NCBI GenBank assembly: GCA_044326545.1
Contig: JBIRBM010000001.1
Span: forward strand, 124,001 to 188,000
Reading direction: 5' to 3'
Origin: JANWJE01 sp044326545
GTDB lineage: Bacteria; Chlamydiota; Chlamydiia; Chlamydiales; Parachlamydiaceae
Length of the DNA stretch: 64,000 nucleotides
Position 1 is the stretch's first letter; each line of letters starts with the position of its first letter. Below are positions 1 to 8,207 of this stretch, one piece after another. The notes beneath the pieces are model-generated. The model was not told the origin of the DNA, made no database searches, and saw nothing but the letters and a program-made list of their open reading frames with translations. Both the position numbers and the translations under genes were made by a program.

Positions 1-1
1 T

Positions 2-220
2 CATCTTAAAAGTCCTGGAGATAAAATTGCCATTCTTCTGAGTGTCAACCATGCCAAATTTCGTCTTCCTGTTAAGCCGGGCGATGTTCTTCACTTGAGG
101 GGACAAGGGCTCCATTTTAGTGGCAAAGGGGGGAAAATTAAAGCTGAAGCATTAGTCAATGAAAAAGTTGCGGCCGAAGCTGAAATTGGCTTCGTTTTTG
201 TTGATAAAGATCAAATTTAA
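2..220 (+). CDS. fabZ: 3-hydroxyacyl-ACP dehydratase FabZ, C-terminal part
   Basis: This is the last 72 codons of a gene that begins before the window. The readable protein runs from HLKSPGDKIAILL through SVNHAKFRLPVKPGDVLHL to a C-terminal EAEIGFVFVDKDQI. The pattern of an A-K-F-R-x-P-V-x-P-G-D-x-L block followed by a K-x-x-x-A-L-V beta strand and an A-E-A-E strand is the hot-dog fold C-terminal half of FabZ. FabZ dehydrates 3-hydroxyacyl-ACP in type II fatty acid synthesis. Its position directly before lpxA is the usual bacterial and chlamydial arrangement, which links fatty acid elongation to lipid A synthesis. The catalytic His and Glu lie outside the window. The intergenic distance to lpxA is 36 nt, so cotranscription is likely. 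Confidence 0.88.
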   Translation, partial: HLKSPGDKIAILLSVNHAKFRLPVKPGDVLHLRGQGLHFSGKGGKIKAEALVNEKVAAEAEIGFVFVDKDQI

Positions 221-256
221 ATAGAATAAACAGAAATTTTTAGCTTAGTTGACAAT

Positions 257-1093
257 ATGAAAAATTCTCATCAAATTCATTCGACCGCCATCATTCCATC
301 GGGTGTGAAAATAGGCCGGAATGTGACAATTGAACCCTATGTTGTGATTAACTCTCCTCATGTTGTGTTAGAAAATGGAGTGACGATTAAATCTCATGCC
401 TATCTTGATGGCTATACGACCATTGGAGAGGGAACAGTCATTTATCCCGGAGCCAGTATCGGAACTAAAACGCAAGACCTCAAATTTAAAGGGGAAAAGA
501 CGTTTGTTGAAATTGGGAAGAATTGCGAAATTCGAGAATTTGTGACGATTAATGCATCATGTAAAGAAAATTCTGTTGTCAAGGTGGGGGATGGCTGCTT
601 AATTATGGCCTATTGCCATGTGGCGCATAATTGTGAAGTGGGCAATGGGGTGATTATGAGTAATAATGCCACGCTGGCTGGTCATGTGACTGTTGAAGAT
701 TATGCCATCATTGGGGGAATGACCCCGATTCATCAGTTTGTCCGAATAGGGCGTCATGCAATGGTCGGCGGAATGAGCCGAGTCACGCATGATGTTCCTC
801 CTTACACGATTGGTGCAGGGATTCCGTATAAATTTGGCGGATTGAATATTATTGGACTTAAACGACATGGGTTTTCACTAGATATTCGCCGAGAGCTTAG
901 CAAAGCATTTAAGATCCTCTACAGATCTCAGCTGCACATCGAGGAGGCCCTTAAAAAAATAGAGAAAGAGCTAAAGCCTTTGCCTGAAATTCATCACTTT
1001 ATTGAATTTTGCCGCTTAACAAAAAGAGGGCTGATCGGTCTTCAAGGAGCGGAAGAAGAGCTCTCTTTGCAAGAAGAAGAGGATACCGAATAA
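257..1093 (+). CDS. lpxA: UDP-N-acetylglucosamine O-acyltransferase
   Basis: LpxA transfers a 3-hydroxyacyl chain from ACP to UDP-GlcNAc, the first step of lipid A synthesis, in the cytoplasm. The 278-residue protein begins with hexapeptide repeats of a left-handed beta helix (about residues 8-190) and ends in an alpha-helical domain. The segment HVAHNCEVGN places the expected catalytic His at residue 124 and the neighbouring conserved His at 121. The family motif GMTPIHQFVRIG follows, then a basic GLKRHGFS at the start of the helical domain. Length is slightly above the E. coli enzyme (262), due to an acidic tail. No clear Shine-Dalgarno precedes the ATG, which fits translational dependence on the upstream fabZ. 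The fabZ-lpxA-fmt order is that of C. trachomatis. Confidence 0.95.
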   Translation: MKNSHQIHSTAIIPSGVKIGRNVTIEPYVVINSPHVVLENGVTIKSHAYLDGYTTIGEGTVIYPGASIGTKTQDLKFKGEKTFVEIGKNCEIREFVTINASCKENSVVKVGDGCLIMAYCHVAHNCEVGNGVIMSNNATLAGHVTVEDYAIIGGMTPIHQFVRIGRHAMVGGMSRVTHDVPPYTIGAGIPYKFGGLNIIGLKRHGFSLDIRRELSKAFKILYRSQLHIEEALKKIEKELKPLPEIHHFIEFCRLTKRGLIGLQGAEEELSLQEEEDTE

Positions 1094-1119
1094 TCAGTCA
1101 TTAATCGTAGGAATTGAAC

Positions 1120-2064
1120 ATGCGGGTTGTCTTTTTTGGAACACCGGTATTCGCTGCACATGTCCTTGAATACCTTTTAAAGAATCAAGTCAATATTGTG
1201 GGCGTCGTCTCCAAACCGGATAGGCCAAAAGGGCGCTCCTCTGCCCTTATTCCCACTCCCGTCAAAACGGTTGCTTTGGCTTATAACCCCTCTTTACCCC
1301 TTTTTCAACCTGAAATTGTTTCAGCTCCTGAAGTGGCTGATAGCTTAAGAAGCCTTCAAGCCGATTTATTTGTGGTTGTTGCGTATGGAGAAATAATCAA
1401 ACAACATTTACTCGAGATGCCTTTTAAGGGGTGTATTAACTTGCATGCGAGCTTTTTGCCAAAATATCGTGGAGCAGCTCCGATTCAGCGCTGCATCATG
1501 GATGGTGAAACGCAAACAGGAGTGACAATCATTCATATGGTCAAAAAAATGGATGCGGGGGATATGATCCGAAAGGTGATGATCCCCATCGATCCTGAGA
1601 TGACTTATGGAGAACTTGAGGAGGCTCTTTGTGAAGTGGGAAAGAAGTTGTTTTTCGATGTGATCATGGATTTTGAAAAGGGAGAGCCTTCATCTATTCC
1701 TCAAGATCTATCCCAAGTCACCATTGCCCCAAAAATTGAACTGGAGGATTGCCAAATTAGCTGGAGTCGGCCAGCCCATGAGTTACATAATCTTGTTAGA
1801 GGGGTCAATCCTTTTCCCGGGGCTTGGTGTAACGTTTTGGTTAAAGGAGAAAAAAAGCGATTAAAAATTAATCGGACACGCATTGTCTTCTCTGATCATT
1901 GCTCTCCTGCAACAATTGTGAATATTGATCAAACCAAAGGCAATCTCATCATCGCAGCAGGTGATCATGCTTTAGAGCTTTTAGAGGTTCAACTAGAAGG
2001 AAAAAAAAGCATGTCATCAGAAGAATTAACGCGTGGAATTTCTCGCCTGCAATTTGTTTTTTAA
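1120..2064 (+). CDS. fmt: methionyl-tRNA formyltransferase
   Basis: Fmt formylates initiator Met-tRNA with 10-formyl-THF before translation initiation. The protein opens MRVVFFGTPVFAA, the typical N-terminus. The catalytic and folate-binding signature NLHASFLPKYRGAAPIQ is complete with the conserved Asn and His, and the C-terminal domain (about residues 205-314) contains the NPFPGAW segment. An in-frame TTG at 1114 would add two residues, but the ATG at 1120 has a GGAA about seven bases upstream and matches the family start, so it is preferred. The gene follows lpxA by 26 nt. The downstream AT-rich stretch (2065-2194) has no strong terminator. Confidence 0.95.
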   Translation: MRVVFFGTPVFAAHVLEYLLKNQVNIVGVVSKPDRPKGRSSALIPTPVKTVALAYNPSLPLFQPEIVSAPEVADSLRSLQADLFVVVAYGEIIKQHLLEMPFKGCINLHASFLPKYRGAAPIQRCIMDGETQTGVTIIHMVKKMDAGDMIRKVMIPIDPEMTYGELEEALCEVGKKLFFDVIMDFEKGEPSSIPQDLSQVTIAPKIELEDCQISWSRPAHELHNLVRGVNPFPGAWCNVLVKGEKKRLKINRTRIVFSDHCSPATIVNIDQTKGNLIIAAGDHALELLEVQLEGKKSMSSEELTRGISRLQFVF

Positions 2065-2194
2065 TCCCTTTTCAATCAAATAAAGAAATAAAAAATGTTT
2101 TTTTCTTTATTTTATTTTTTTTCACTTAGTTGATTTAAATTAATTAACTTATTATAATAATCATTATAAGATTAATTTAAAATACTAGGTGTTT

Positions 2195-3154
2195 ATGGAA
2201 ATCATGGATTCTATTCCCTCATTTGTTAATTATGGAATGACCAGCATAGATCATGGAATCAAGAAAATCACAGGTAATCCGAGCCATATTAAAAAAGTCC
2301 TGCAGATAGTAGGTAAGACATGGGATTTATTTGATGAAATCTATGGACGAGACCCGCAAAAAGGGGAGGTCAGGCACGTTTTCAAGGGGTCGATCGAGAT
2401 TATCGGATTTTACGGAACCTATAAAAATCTGATGTATTGGGTGAATTTGTTTTCAAAAGAAAGCATGGATGGAGAGGCGCTGAAAGAGTCCATTGTTTCT
2501 TCGCTTTGCGCATCTCATAAAAATCAACAAGATAAGCAAGAGCAAGAGAAATTAGCGGAGTCTATTTTTTCTGCTGTCATGAAGGAAAAAACTTATCATA
2601 GCAAGAAAGAGGTGTTAAACGTTATAGAGGCTGAACTCGTCAAAAATGGGTATGACGCTGAACAAGCCAAGCAGATAGCAAACCGCATCAGTGTCAAACA
2701 AAAAGCGCGTCCTCCCATTGAATTAATGTATATGGCCTGTTTTACCACAGTGGAGCTGGCAAGCAACATTTTAACTCTGCAGAAATGGCACGTCGTCGAT
2801 CTGGCAAAATTAGCTGCAACAATCGGAAGTCAATCAAAAATTTTCCTGTTTGTGATTGATTTGGGAACGGGAGTTGTTTTAGGTGGTATTGCAAGTGCCG
2901 GATTAGCTTTGACCGTGGCTGAGTCTTCTTATCAAACGATCATTCTTGGAACGCGATATTTTTCACTTGAAAAAGGAGATGCAAAAAACGTAGCTTATCA
3001 AGAGTTAACGGACGAGTTATTCAATCTAGGGGGAAGTACGTTAGATTTAGTTGCAACGGCAGCCCCTCTATTTTTTGCATTGAATCCTACAACAATTATC
3101 GCTCTTGCAATTGTCTCGAAGGGGGTTGGGATTATTCGAGTGTTGATTAAGTAG
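2195..3154 (+). CDS. hydrophobic protein of unknown function, CT529-locus member 1
   Basis: I do not recognise a characterised family. The protein of about 319 residues has a hydrophilic, Lys/Glu-rich middle (about residues 85-170) and two long hydrophobic segments in the C-terminal half (about 210-255 and 285-318). The ATG at 2195 has AGG five bases upstream; a GTG at 2189 and an ATG at 2204 are alternatives. The gene lies between fmt and rplC, where C. trachomatis carries CT529, an inclusion-membrane (Inc) protein. Together with the bilobed hydrophobic C-terminus this suggests an Inc-like or membrane role, but that is inference. The next three genes have the same general plan. It is followed by a strong terminator at 3186. 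Confidence 0.75.
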   Translation: MEIMDSIPSFVNYGMTSIDHGIKKITGNPSHIKKVLQIVGKTWDLFDEIYGRDPQKGEVRHVFKGSIEIIGFYGTYKNLMYWVNLFSKESMDGEALKESIVSSLCASHKNQQDKQEQEKLAESIFSAVMKEKTYHSKKEVLNVIEAELVKNGYDAEQAKQIANRISVKQKARPPIELMYMACFTTVELASNILTLQKWHVVDLAKLAATIGSQSKIFLFVIDLGTGVVLGGIASAGLALTVAESSYQTIILGTRYFSLEKGDAKNVAYQELTDELFNLGGSTLDLVATAAPLFFALNPTTIIALAIVSKGVGIIRVLIK

Positions 3155-3185
3155 ACAAGTTTCGCTTTTTCTCTTTAGACAAAAG

Positions 3186-3226
3186 AAAAAAGGGTCTTTA
3201 TTTTCACAATAAAGACCCTTTTTTTT
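3186..3226 (+). terminator. rho-independent terminator after the first CT529-locus gene
   Basis: A 10-bp perfect stem (AGGGTCTTTA at 3191-3200 and TAAAGACCCT at 3210-3219) encloses a 9-nt loop and is followed by eight T residues. The A run before the stem can extend the pairing, so the structure may work in both directions. It separates the first hydrophobic gene from the second, implying separate transcription units. Confidence 0.9.
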
Positions 3227-3307
3227 CTTAAATTGTTTTCTTGATTATTATTCGATTTTTATCTCATAATTGCCTTCCTGTACAAATCATCTTGAGGAGT
3301 TTTTAAA

Positions 3308-4357
3308 ATGTATAATGCTGTTACCGGTTTTCCGCTATCTGCTTGGAATTATCTGAATGCAACAAAAAATTGTGTTCTTTCTGCTGTGGTGAAGTGTAAA
3401 GATTTGCGCAATAACCCTGATGTTTACCAAAAAGTGGGGCAAATTGCGCTTGCCACTTTTCAATTAATCATGATCCGCTACCCTTCAACAGCTTTTCTTG
3501 GAAAATTATCGGATGTTTTCTCCGCTGTCAGTATGCATGATTTTTGTAGAGCGCTAGAAATCCCCCGCGGTGTGTTTGCCCCTATTAAAGCTCTCTCGAT
3601 TGATGAGTGCGAAGTCACTCACATGTTAACTTGTCTTCTCACCGATCAGAATGTCTCAGAGCAAGATTTTAACGCTCTTGGTAACGTTGTTAAAAAGTGC
3701 GTTAAAACACAGTTGCAGTCAATGATGGCGCATGATGATGCTTATCAAAGTCTCGATGATTTTTTAAGATTAGTTGAAGTGCGTTTAAAGAAGACCGATC
3801 AATCACACGGTGTTTGGGACGTTCAATTTTTTCAACAAATTGACCTTCAAAAAGCGATACAAGACAATCATAAGTATTACTTGCCGGATCAATGCCTTCG
3901 CCATACCTCAACATTACAGGCCATCATGAATATGAATTGGGCAATTGTCGATTTGGTGACTGTTGCCTGGACGTTTAAAGGGTGGAATTTGCTTGACACG
4001 GCTAAGTATGCCGAGAAATTAAGTCAATATCGAGTGTTTCATTGGGTAAAAAATCAGAATTTAGACGTTGTCTTAATTGGAGGAGTTTGCACAGGATTTG
4101 CTTGGAAGATTCTTGAATCTATCCGTAAATTACGGGATGATGAATTAACAATCCAAGAAAAACAACAAGCGCGTTGGAATGTGATCACCTCGTTAGCTGA
4201 ACTGACATTTTTTGGTGTGATTTTTACAAATATAACAGGGCGCACTCAGATTGCTGGTGCCTATGTCGAGGTTTTTGCCCTTGTTGCGAAATCTTTAGGA
4301 CTTCTAAGCCTTTTAATGAGACCGGAGCACAAGTTTTTCCAGACTCGTACAGTGTAG
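3308..4357 (+). CDS. hydrophobic protein of unknown function, CT529-locus member 2
   Basis: This 349-residue protein has no family I can name. A GAGGAG eight bases before the ATG supports the start. A soluble, His/Cys-containing N-terminal half is followed by hydrophobic segments at about residues 210-225, 255-270 and 295-335. It appears to be a paralogue of the gene at 5571. Both have a W-x-LxDxAxYA segment, then an RxFxW segment about ten residues later, then a GxCxGFxxxxxEx motif and a charged linker before the last hydrophobic block ending VAKSxGLxxxL. The arrangement resembles Chlamydiae Inc proteins, which carry paired hydrophobic segments, but no function can be assigned from sequence alone. 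Confidence 0.75.
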   Translation: MYNAVTGFPLSAWNYLNATKNCVLSAVVKCKDLRNNPDVYQKVGQIALATFQLIMIRYPSTAFLGKLSDVFSAVSMHDFCRALEIPRGVFAPIKALSIDECEVTHMLTCLLTDQNVSEQDFNALGNVVKKCVKTQLQSMMAHDDAYQSLDDFLRLVEVRLKKTDQSHGVWDVQFFQQIDLQKAIQDNHKYYLPDQCLRHTSTLQAIMNMNWAIVDLVTVAWTFKGWNLLDTAKYAEKLSQYRVFHWVKNQNLDVVLIGGVCTGFAWKILESIRKLRDDELTIQEKQQARWNVITSLAELTFFGVIFTNITGRTQIAGAYVEVFALVAKSLGLLSLLMRPEHKFFQTRTV

Positions 4358-4575
4358 CATAAGCTTGATGGCAGCACTTTGCACTCTTTCAGGTAGAGTC
4401 TCGAAAGGGCGGTTTTTTCTTGCTCAATCAATTTCTGAGACAAGAAAAAAAACGTCTGCTGCAATTGATTAGGGGACAGTCAAGTTCTGTCAAGAGTCTC
4501 TGCCCAAAACATGCAAAGTCGAGCATAGAAAATGTTAATGTATTAATTTACTAATTCTTATATCTGAGGATTGAA

Positions 4576-5412
4576 ATGGCTAATTTATTAGGTGGAATAG
4601 GGGGCTCGTTACACACAGTTTCCATGAATTTCGCTAGCAGTGGTGTTCAAGTTAAAAAAGGTGTCTTAGCTCTAGGTGAGGGTGTTAGCCGCGTGCTTCA
4701 CGACGTCTATAGCATGCAGGGGTTTGAAAAAACAGGGAAAACAGTGATTGCTAACATGAGGCTTGCCTCTTTGATTATTCCGCAGTGCGGGGGAGTATTT
4801 AGCGATTGCATTAAAACACTTGAAGCGCAAAAAGAACTGATCTACGCGACGTTAGTGTTTGACTCAACTCTTGATTTCATTAAAGTGACCCAGGAAGCAA
4901 ACGGAAAGAAAACCTATCGTTTTCAACTTCCCAAAGATAGCAAGGGCAAGATTGATATTCAAAAGCTTCTCTATGGCATTGCCAATCCTTTGGATACTCT
5001 TTATTTTTTAAAGAAATATCAAGTTTATTCTTTTCCGTTCATCTCAAAAATAGGGGCGCAATTAGGGGCTGTTAAGTTATTTACTCTTGGTGGAGAAACA
5101 TGGAAATTTAGTCATATTCCGGTGTTGAATTCTTTGACAAAGAAACCTAAAGAATTATTTGTTTTTATTGCTTCTGTTCTTGCCGTACATAAAAGTTTGG
5201 AGCATCCTAAATTTCGAGAAGTTGAATACTTACTGAAATTGACTGGAAATATCGGGAAGATCGTCTTAATTTCAAGCGCCGAATACATGGCAAAGAATCA
5301 TTTCTTTATCGGACTCTCGCTTGTTGATGTGATCACACAAAATTCAGGTTTGATCGCCTATATGATGAAGCGCAGCCAAGAAAGAGAAAGCCGTTTTAAC
5401 CATCCTGTTTGA
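4576..5412 (+). CDS. hydrophobic protein of unknown function, CT529-locus member 3
   Basis: The 278-residue protein starts MANLLGGIGGSLHTVSM after a GAGGATTGAA ribosome-binding region. The N-terminus is Gly/Ser-rich, the middle is basic, and the last third (about residues 190-265) alternates hydrophobic stretches with Lys-rich turns. It shares with its neighbours the general plan of a soluble N-terminal part and a C-terminal pair of hydrophobic segments ending close to the C-terminus, but I see no long identical motif. It has its own terminator downstream (5454-5510). An Inc-like role is inferred from position at the CT529 locus, not shown by any motif. Confidence 0.75.
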   Translation: MANLLGGIGGSLHTVSMNFASSGVQVKKGVLALGEGVSRVLHDVYSMQGFEKTGKTVIANMRLASLIIPQCGGVFSDCIKTLEAQKELIYATLVFDSTLDFIKVTQEANGKKTYRFQLPKDSKGKIDIQKLLYGIANPLDTLYFLKKYQVYSFPFISKIGAQLGAVKLFTLGGETWKFSHIPVLNSLTKKPKELFVFIASVLAVHKSLEHPKFREVEYLLKLTGNIGKIVLISSAEYMAKNHFFIGLSLVDVITQNSGLIAYMMKRSQERESRFNHPV

Positions 5413-5453
5413 TGTTTAGTGTTTTTTTTATGACGCTTTTTTTTTCTGTAAAC

Positions 5454-5510
5454 GCTCAGTTGGAAGCTGCCTTAGGACAGCTTCCACACCTATTGCTGAG
5501 CCTTTTTTTT
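5454..5510 (+). terminator. rho-independent terminator after CT529-locus member 3
   Basis: Two nested stems are visible. The inner is GGAAGCTG (5462-5469) with CAGCTTCC (5478-5485), and the outer is GCTCAG (5454-5459) with CTGAGC (5496-5501). They are followed by eight T residues. This ends transcription of the third hydrophobic gene before the fourth. Confidence 0.8.
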
Positions 5511-5570
5511 CTATGATTTTGTGATTCGCTTGATTGACAGGTGTGTAAAAAGTATTATGCAAGGAAAGAA

Positions 5571-6584
5571 ATGATGTTCCTTTACTCTTTTGTTCCGCAT
5601 TCCTCATCTTCTTCTTACTCTCAATTGACTCAGGAATCTTTAATTCAAGCTGTTTTACAGCTTGGGGAGATCAGGAAAAGTCCAGAAGCTTTTCAAAAAA
5701 CATGCTTGGTGGCTCTTTCGGCAATTCGAGCCTTTAATTTTCACGGTCATACACACTACCTCCCTGATTTGATCAATGTGTTAGATTCCGCGCCGGCATT
5801 TGATTTTTTTCCTGTTTTTCGTCTTCCAAGTTATTTTCTTCACCCTTTTTCTGTAGAGAGGCTTGACGAAGATGAGCTGTTAACACGGTTAGTCGTTGTT
5901 CTTTGTGATAACTGGGGCTTTACACGATCCAATATTAAAACACAATCCGATGATCAAGGTGTGTATGCATTTGCAAAGAAGGAGCTTGCCGCTTTTTTAG
6001 AGTGGATGGATGAGAAAAAAGTTGATTTTTCCACTGAAGAAGAGATGCAGATTGTGTTACGCAATTGGCTCTTCAATCGGCTCAAGCAAAATCCAAAAAC
6101 GCCATTTGATCCTCAAAAAATAGCACTGCATCATTTAAAAGTTCCTCTAAAAACTTTTTCCGTTTTTGAAAACATCATGATGTCAGGATTTATGTTTGCC
6201 GATATCGTCTGTGTTCCCGATTTTTTGCAGACGTGGGGGCTCATTGATTTAGCTCCTTATGCAAAAGCAGTGGGAACGCTTCGGTTTTTCTCCTGGATTC
6301 CACACCAGATCCTTGGTGATTGGGTGTGGCGAGGATTATGTGTAGGATTTGTTTTCCAGTTTATTGAAGCCGCCAAAGATTTATCAACCCTCAGCCTTGG
6401 TTCGAAGAGGGCGGTAGAACTGAAATGGGTCATGGCTGCTTGTGTTGCAGAATCGGTTTTATGTGTCTCTAATTTAATGAATTGTAGTCCTCAACTGATC
6501 AATGGGTTGACCTTAGTGGCTAAATCCACCGGATTAATTGCATTTTTGGTCGCATCAAAGCCGGCTTTTTTTTCCGAAAATTAG
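5571..6584 (+). CDS. hydrophobic protein of unknown function, CT529-locus member 4
   Basis: About 337 residues. The ATG at 5571 has AAGGA six bases upstream and is preferred over the in-frame GTG at 5541. The N-terminus is Ser-rich. Hydrophobic segments occur at about residues 205-225, 250-270 and 285-330. It is the clearest paralogue of the 3308-4357 protein: WGLIDLAPYAKAVG and RFFSWIPHQ here match WNLLDTAKYAEKL and RVFHWVKNQ there, and both end with VAKSxGLIAxL-type sequence. Function unknown; membrane or inclusion-membrane localisation is inferred from hydrophobicity and locus. Confidence 0.75.
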   Translation: MMFLYSFVPHSSSSSYSQLTQESLIQAVLQLGEIRKSPEAFQKTCLVALSAIRAFNFHGHTHYLPDLINVLDSAPAFDFFPVFRLPSYFLHPFSVERLDEDELLTRLVVVLCDNWGFTRSNIKTQSDDQGVYAFAKKELAAFLEWMDEKKVDFSTEEEMQIVLRNWLFNRLKQNPKTPFDPQKIALHHLKVPLKTFSVFENIMMSGFMFADIVCVPDFLQTWGLIDLAPYAKAVGTLRFFSWIPHQILGDWVWRGLCVGFVFQFIEAAKDLSTLSLGSKRAVELKWVMAACVAESVLCVSNLMNCSPQLINGLTLVAKSTGLIAFLVASKPAFFSEN

Positions 6585-6660
6585 GGGATTTTTCCTGGTT
6601 GTTGATGAAATCGCTCTTTTGCTGCCTGTGGGGAGTGTCAAATAAGGCTGTAGAATCAAG

Positions 6661-7212
6661 ATGTATTCCAATAATGATTCAGATGTCAAATCAGCAAAAC
6701 ACCTTCGTTTGCATGAATGGGTCATTGTCTTGTTATTCTGCCTCATTCTTCTTGCCCTAGCAGGGTTTGCAATCGGGCGGTCGAAGCCGTCGCTTCCCGG
6801 TTTAAAACCTCTTGCCATCTCTGATGAAATCACCGTTTTAGAAGTTAAAATTGAAGGAGAGATTCGCAAGCCCGGCCTTTATCGATTACCTCGTCATGCA
6901 ACAATGAATGACCTTCTGATACAATCAGAGGCATTGCCTTCGGCTGACTTAAGTGTGTTGAATTGGAAACGCAGGTTGCGAAACAATCAAACGGTGATTG
7001 TTCCAAAGCGACGCCTGATCTCAATCACAATCAAAGGTGCTGTTGAACAGCCCGGGGTGATGCAAATTTTAAGCGGGACGCGTTATTGTCACTTAGTCGA
7101 TCTTTTACCCCTTTTGCCTGAAGCAGATTTAACGAATATGCGTAAAAAGCAACGTTTCGTTGATGATGGCGATTGCATCGACGTTCCTTATCGAAAAAAA
7201 AGAAAGTTTTAA
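6661..7212 (+). CDS. membrane-anchored protein with two SLBB-like domains
   Basis: The 183-residue protein has a short basic N-terminus, one transmembrane helix at about residues 19-39, and then two consecutive beta-grasp segments. The first (about 60-115) reads VKIEGEIRKPGLYRLP. The second (about 121-175) reads ITIKGAVEQPGVMQIL. The v-x-G-x-V/I-x-x-P-G-x-y/m-x-L pattern is typical of SLBB domains, found in polysaccharide export proteins such as Wza and in ComEA-type DNA uptake proteins. The orientation (N-terminal anchor, C-terminal periplasmic) suggests a periplasmic ligand-binding role. No catalytic residues or partner genes are visible nearby, so the ligand is unknown. No convincing Shine-Dalgarno precedes the ATG. 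Confidence 0.7.
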   Translation: MYSNNDSDVKSAKHLRLHEWVIVLLFCLILLALAGFAIGRSKPSLPGLKPLAISDEITVLEVKIEGEIRKPGLYRLPRHATMNDLLIQSEALPSADLSVLNWKRRLRNNQTVIVPKRRLISITIKGAVEQPGVMQILSGTRYCHLVDLLPLLPEADLTNMRKKQRFVDDGDCIDVPYRKKRKF

Positions 7213-7299
7213 CGGGTTAAGCTGGCCTCTGTGGTTATGGATGTTATGGTGAAATCGACTCGTTAAAAAAGATAAAATAGAGAAAAAAAACCTTTTGAC

Positions 7300-7329
7300 T
7301 TGTAAAAAAATAAAGAAGTTTGCTAATCT
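7300..7329 (+). promoter_or_regulatory. putative promoter of the ribosomal protein operon
   Basis: TTGTAA at 7300-7305 and TAATCT at 7324-7329 are spaced 18 bp apart. A TG one base before the -10 (7321-7322) gives an extended -10. A TTGACT at 7295 overlaps but would give a 23-bp spacer. The resulting leader to rplC would be about 175 nt, long enough for autoregulatory structure; a weak hairpin pairing ATTGCTTC (about 7370) with GAAGCCGCAAT (about 7426) lies in it. Assignment is by eye only. Confidence 0.4.
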
Positions 7330-7513
7330 TCTCCTTTTAGCTTTCTAAACAAAAGCTGAATCATTCAAAATTGCTTCTTTGGCCCGGTTAAGAACGTGCA
7401 TCGTGCGTAACTTCTCCTAGGCGATGAAGCCGCAATAAAGTTTTTATTTAGAATTACAGTAAATTTAACGTTTACTGAACAGTAGATCATTAATTTGATT
7501 AAGGAATGATTAT

Positions 7514-8185
7514 ATGGCGCTTGTAATAATGGGTAAAAAACGTGGCATGATGCAGCTTTTTGATGAAAAGGGGAATGCAATTGTGTGCACTGTGATCCAA
7601 GCCGAGCCAAACGTTGTCACTCAGATTAAGTCGAAAGAAACAGATGGCTATGTTGCTGTTCAATTAGGTTTCGAAAGAGTGGCAGGTAAAACACAATACA
7701 CAATTGATGCAAGAACCGGTAAGCCTCAACTTGGCCATTTTAAAAAGGCCGGCGTTGAGCCACGTCGTCATTTGTTAGAATCTAGAGTTGATACTAGCGA
7801 AGGGTTTTCTTTAACTCAAGAGATTGGTGTGGACATTTTTAGTGATGTAGACTATGTTGATGCAACTGCAACTTCAAAAGGGAAAGGTTATCAAGGGGTT
7901 ATGAAGCGTCATAACTTCGCTGGTGGACCTGCGTCTCACGGTTCAGGTTTTCATCGTCATGCAGGGTCTACAGGGATGCGCTCGACTCCGGGTCGTGGTT
8001 TGCCAGGTGGAAAAAAAGCTGGGCAAATGGGAAATGAAAGAGTAACTGTTCAGAATCTTCAGGTGGTGAAGGTTGATGTAGAAAATAATGTTATCCTCGT
8101 GAAGGGACAAGTTCCTGGTCCTCGTAATGGCTTAGTATATTTGACTCAGGCCAAAAAGAAGATGACAAAGAAGAGTCATAAGTAA
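7514..8185 (+). CDS. rplC: 50S ribosomal protein L3
   Basis: L3 is an early assembly protein of the 50S subunit, with a loop reaching the peptidyl transferase centre. The 223-residue protein starts MALVIMGKKRGMMQLFDEKG, the typical N-terminus, and contains the extended central loop HNFAGGPASHGSGFHRHAG followed by STPGRGLPGGKKAGQMG. A GGAA about six bases before the ATG supports the start. It is the first gene of the large ribosomal cluster. In most bacteria rpsJ would precede it, but here, as in chlamydiae, rpsJ is elsewhere and L3 leads. Confidence 0.96.
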   Translation: MALVIMGKKRGMMQLFDEKGNAIVCTVIQAEPNVVTQIKSKETDGYVAVQLGFERVAGKTQYTIDARTGKPQLGHFKKAGVEPRRHLLESRVDTSEGFSLTQEIGVDIFSDVDYVDATATSKGKGYQGVMKRHNFAGGPASHGSGFHRHAGSTGMRSTPGRGLPGGKKAGQMGNERVTVQNLQVVKVDVENNVILVKGQVPGPRNGLVYLTQAKKKMTKKSHK

Positions 8186-8207
8186 CAAGATCTTGTGGAG
8201 TTGAATT

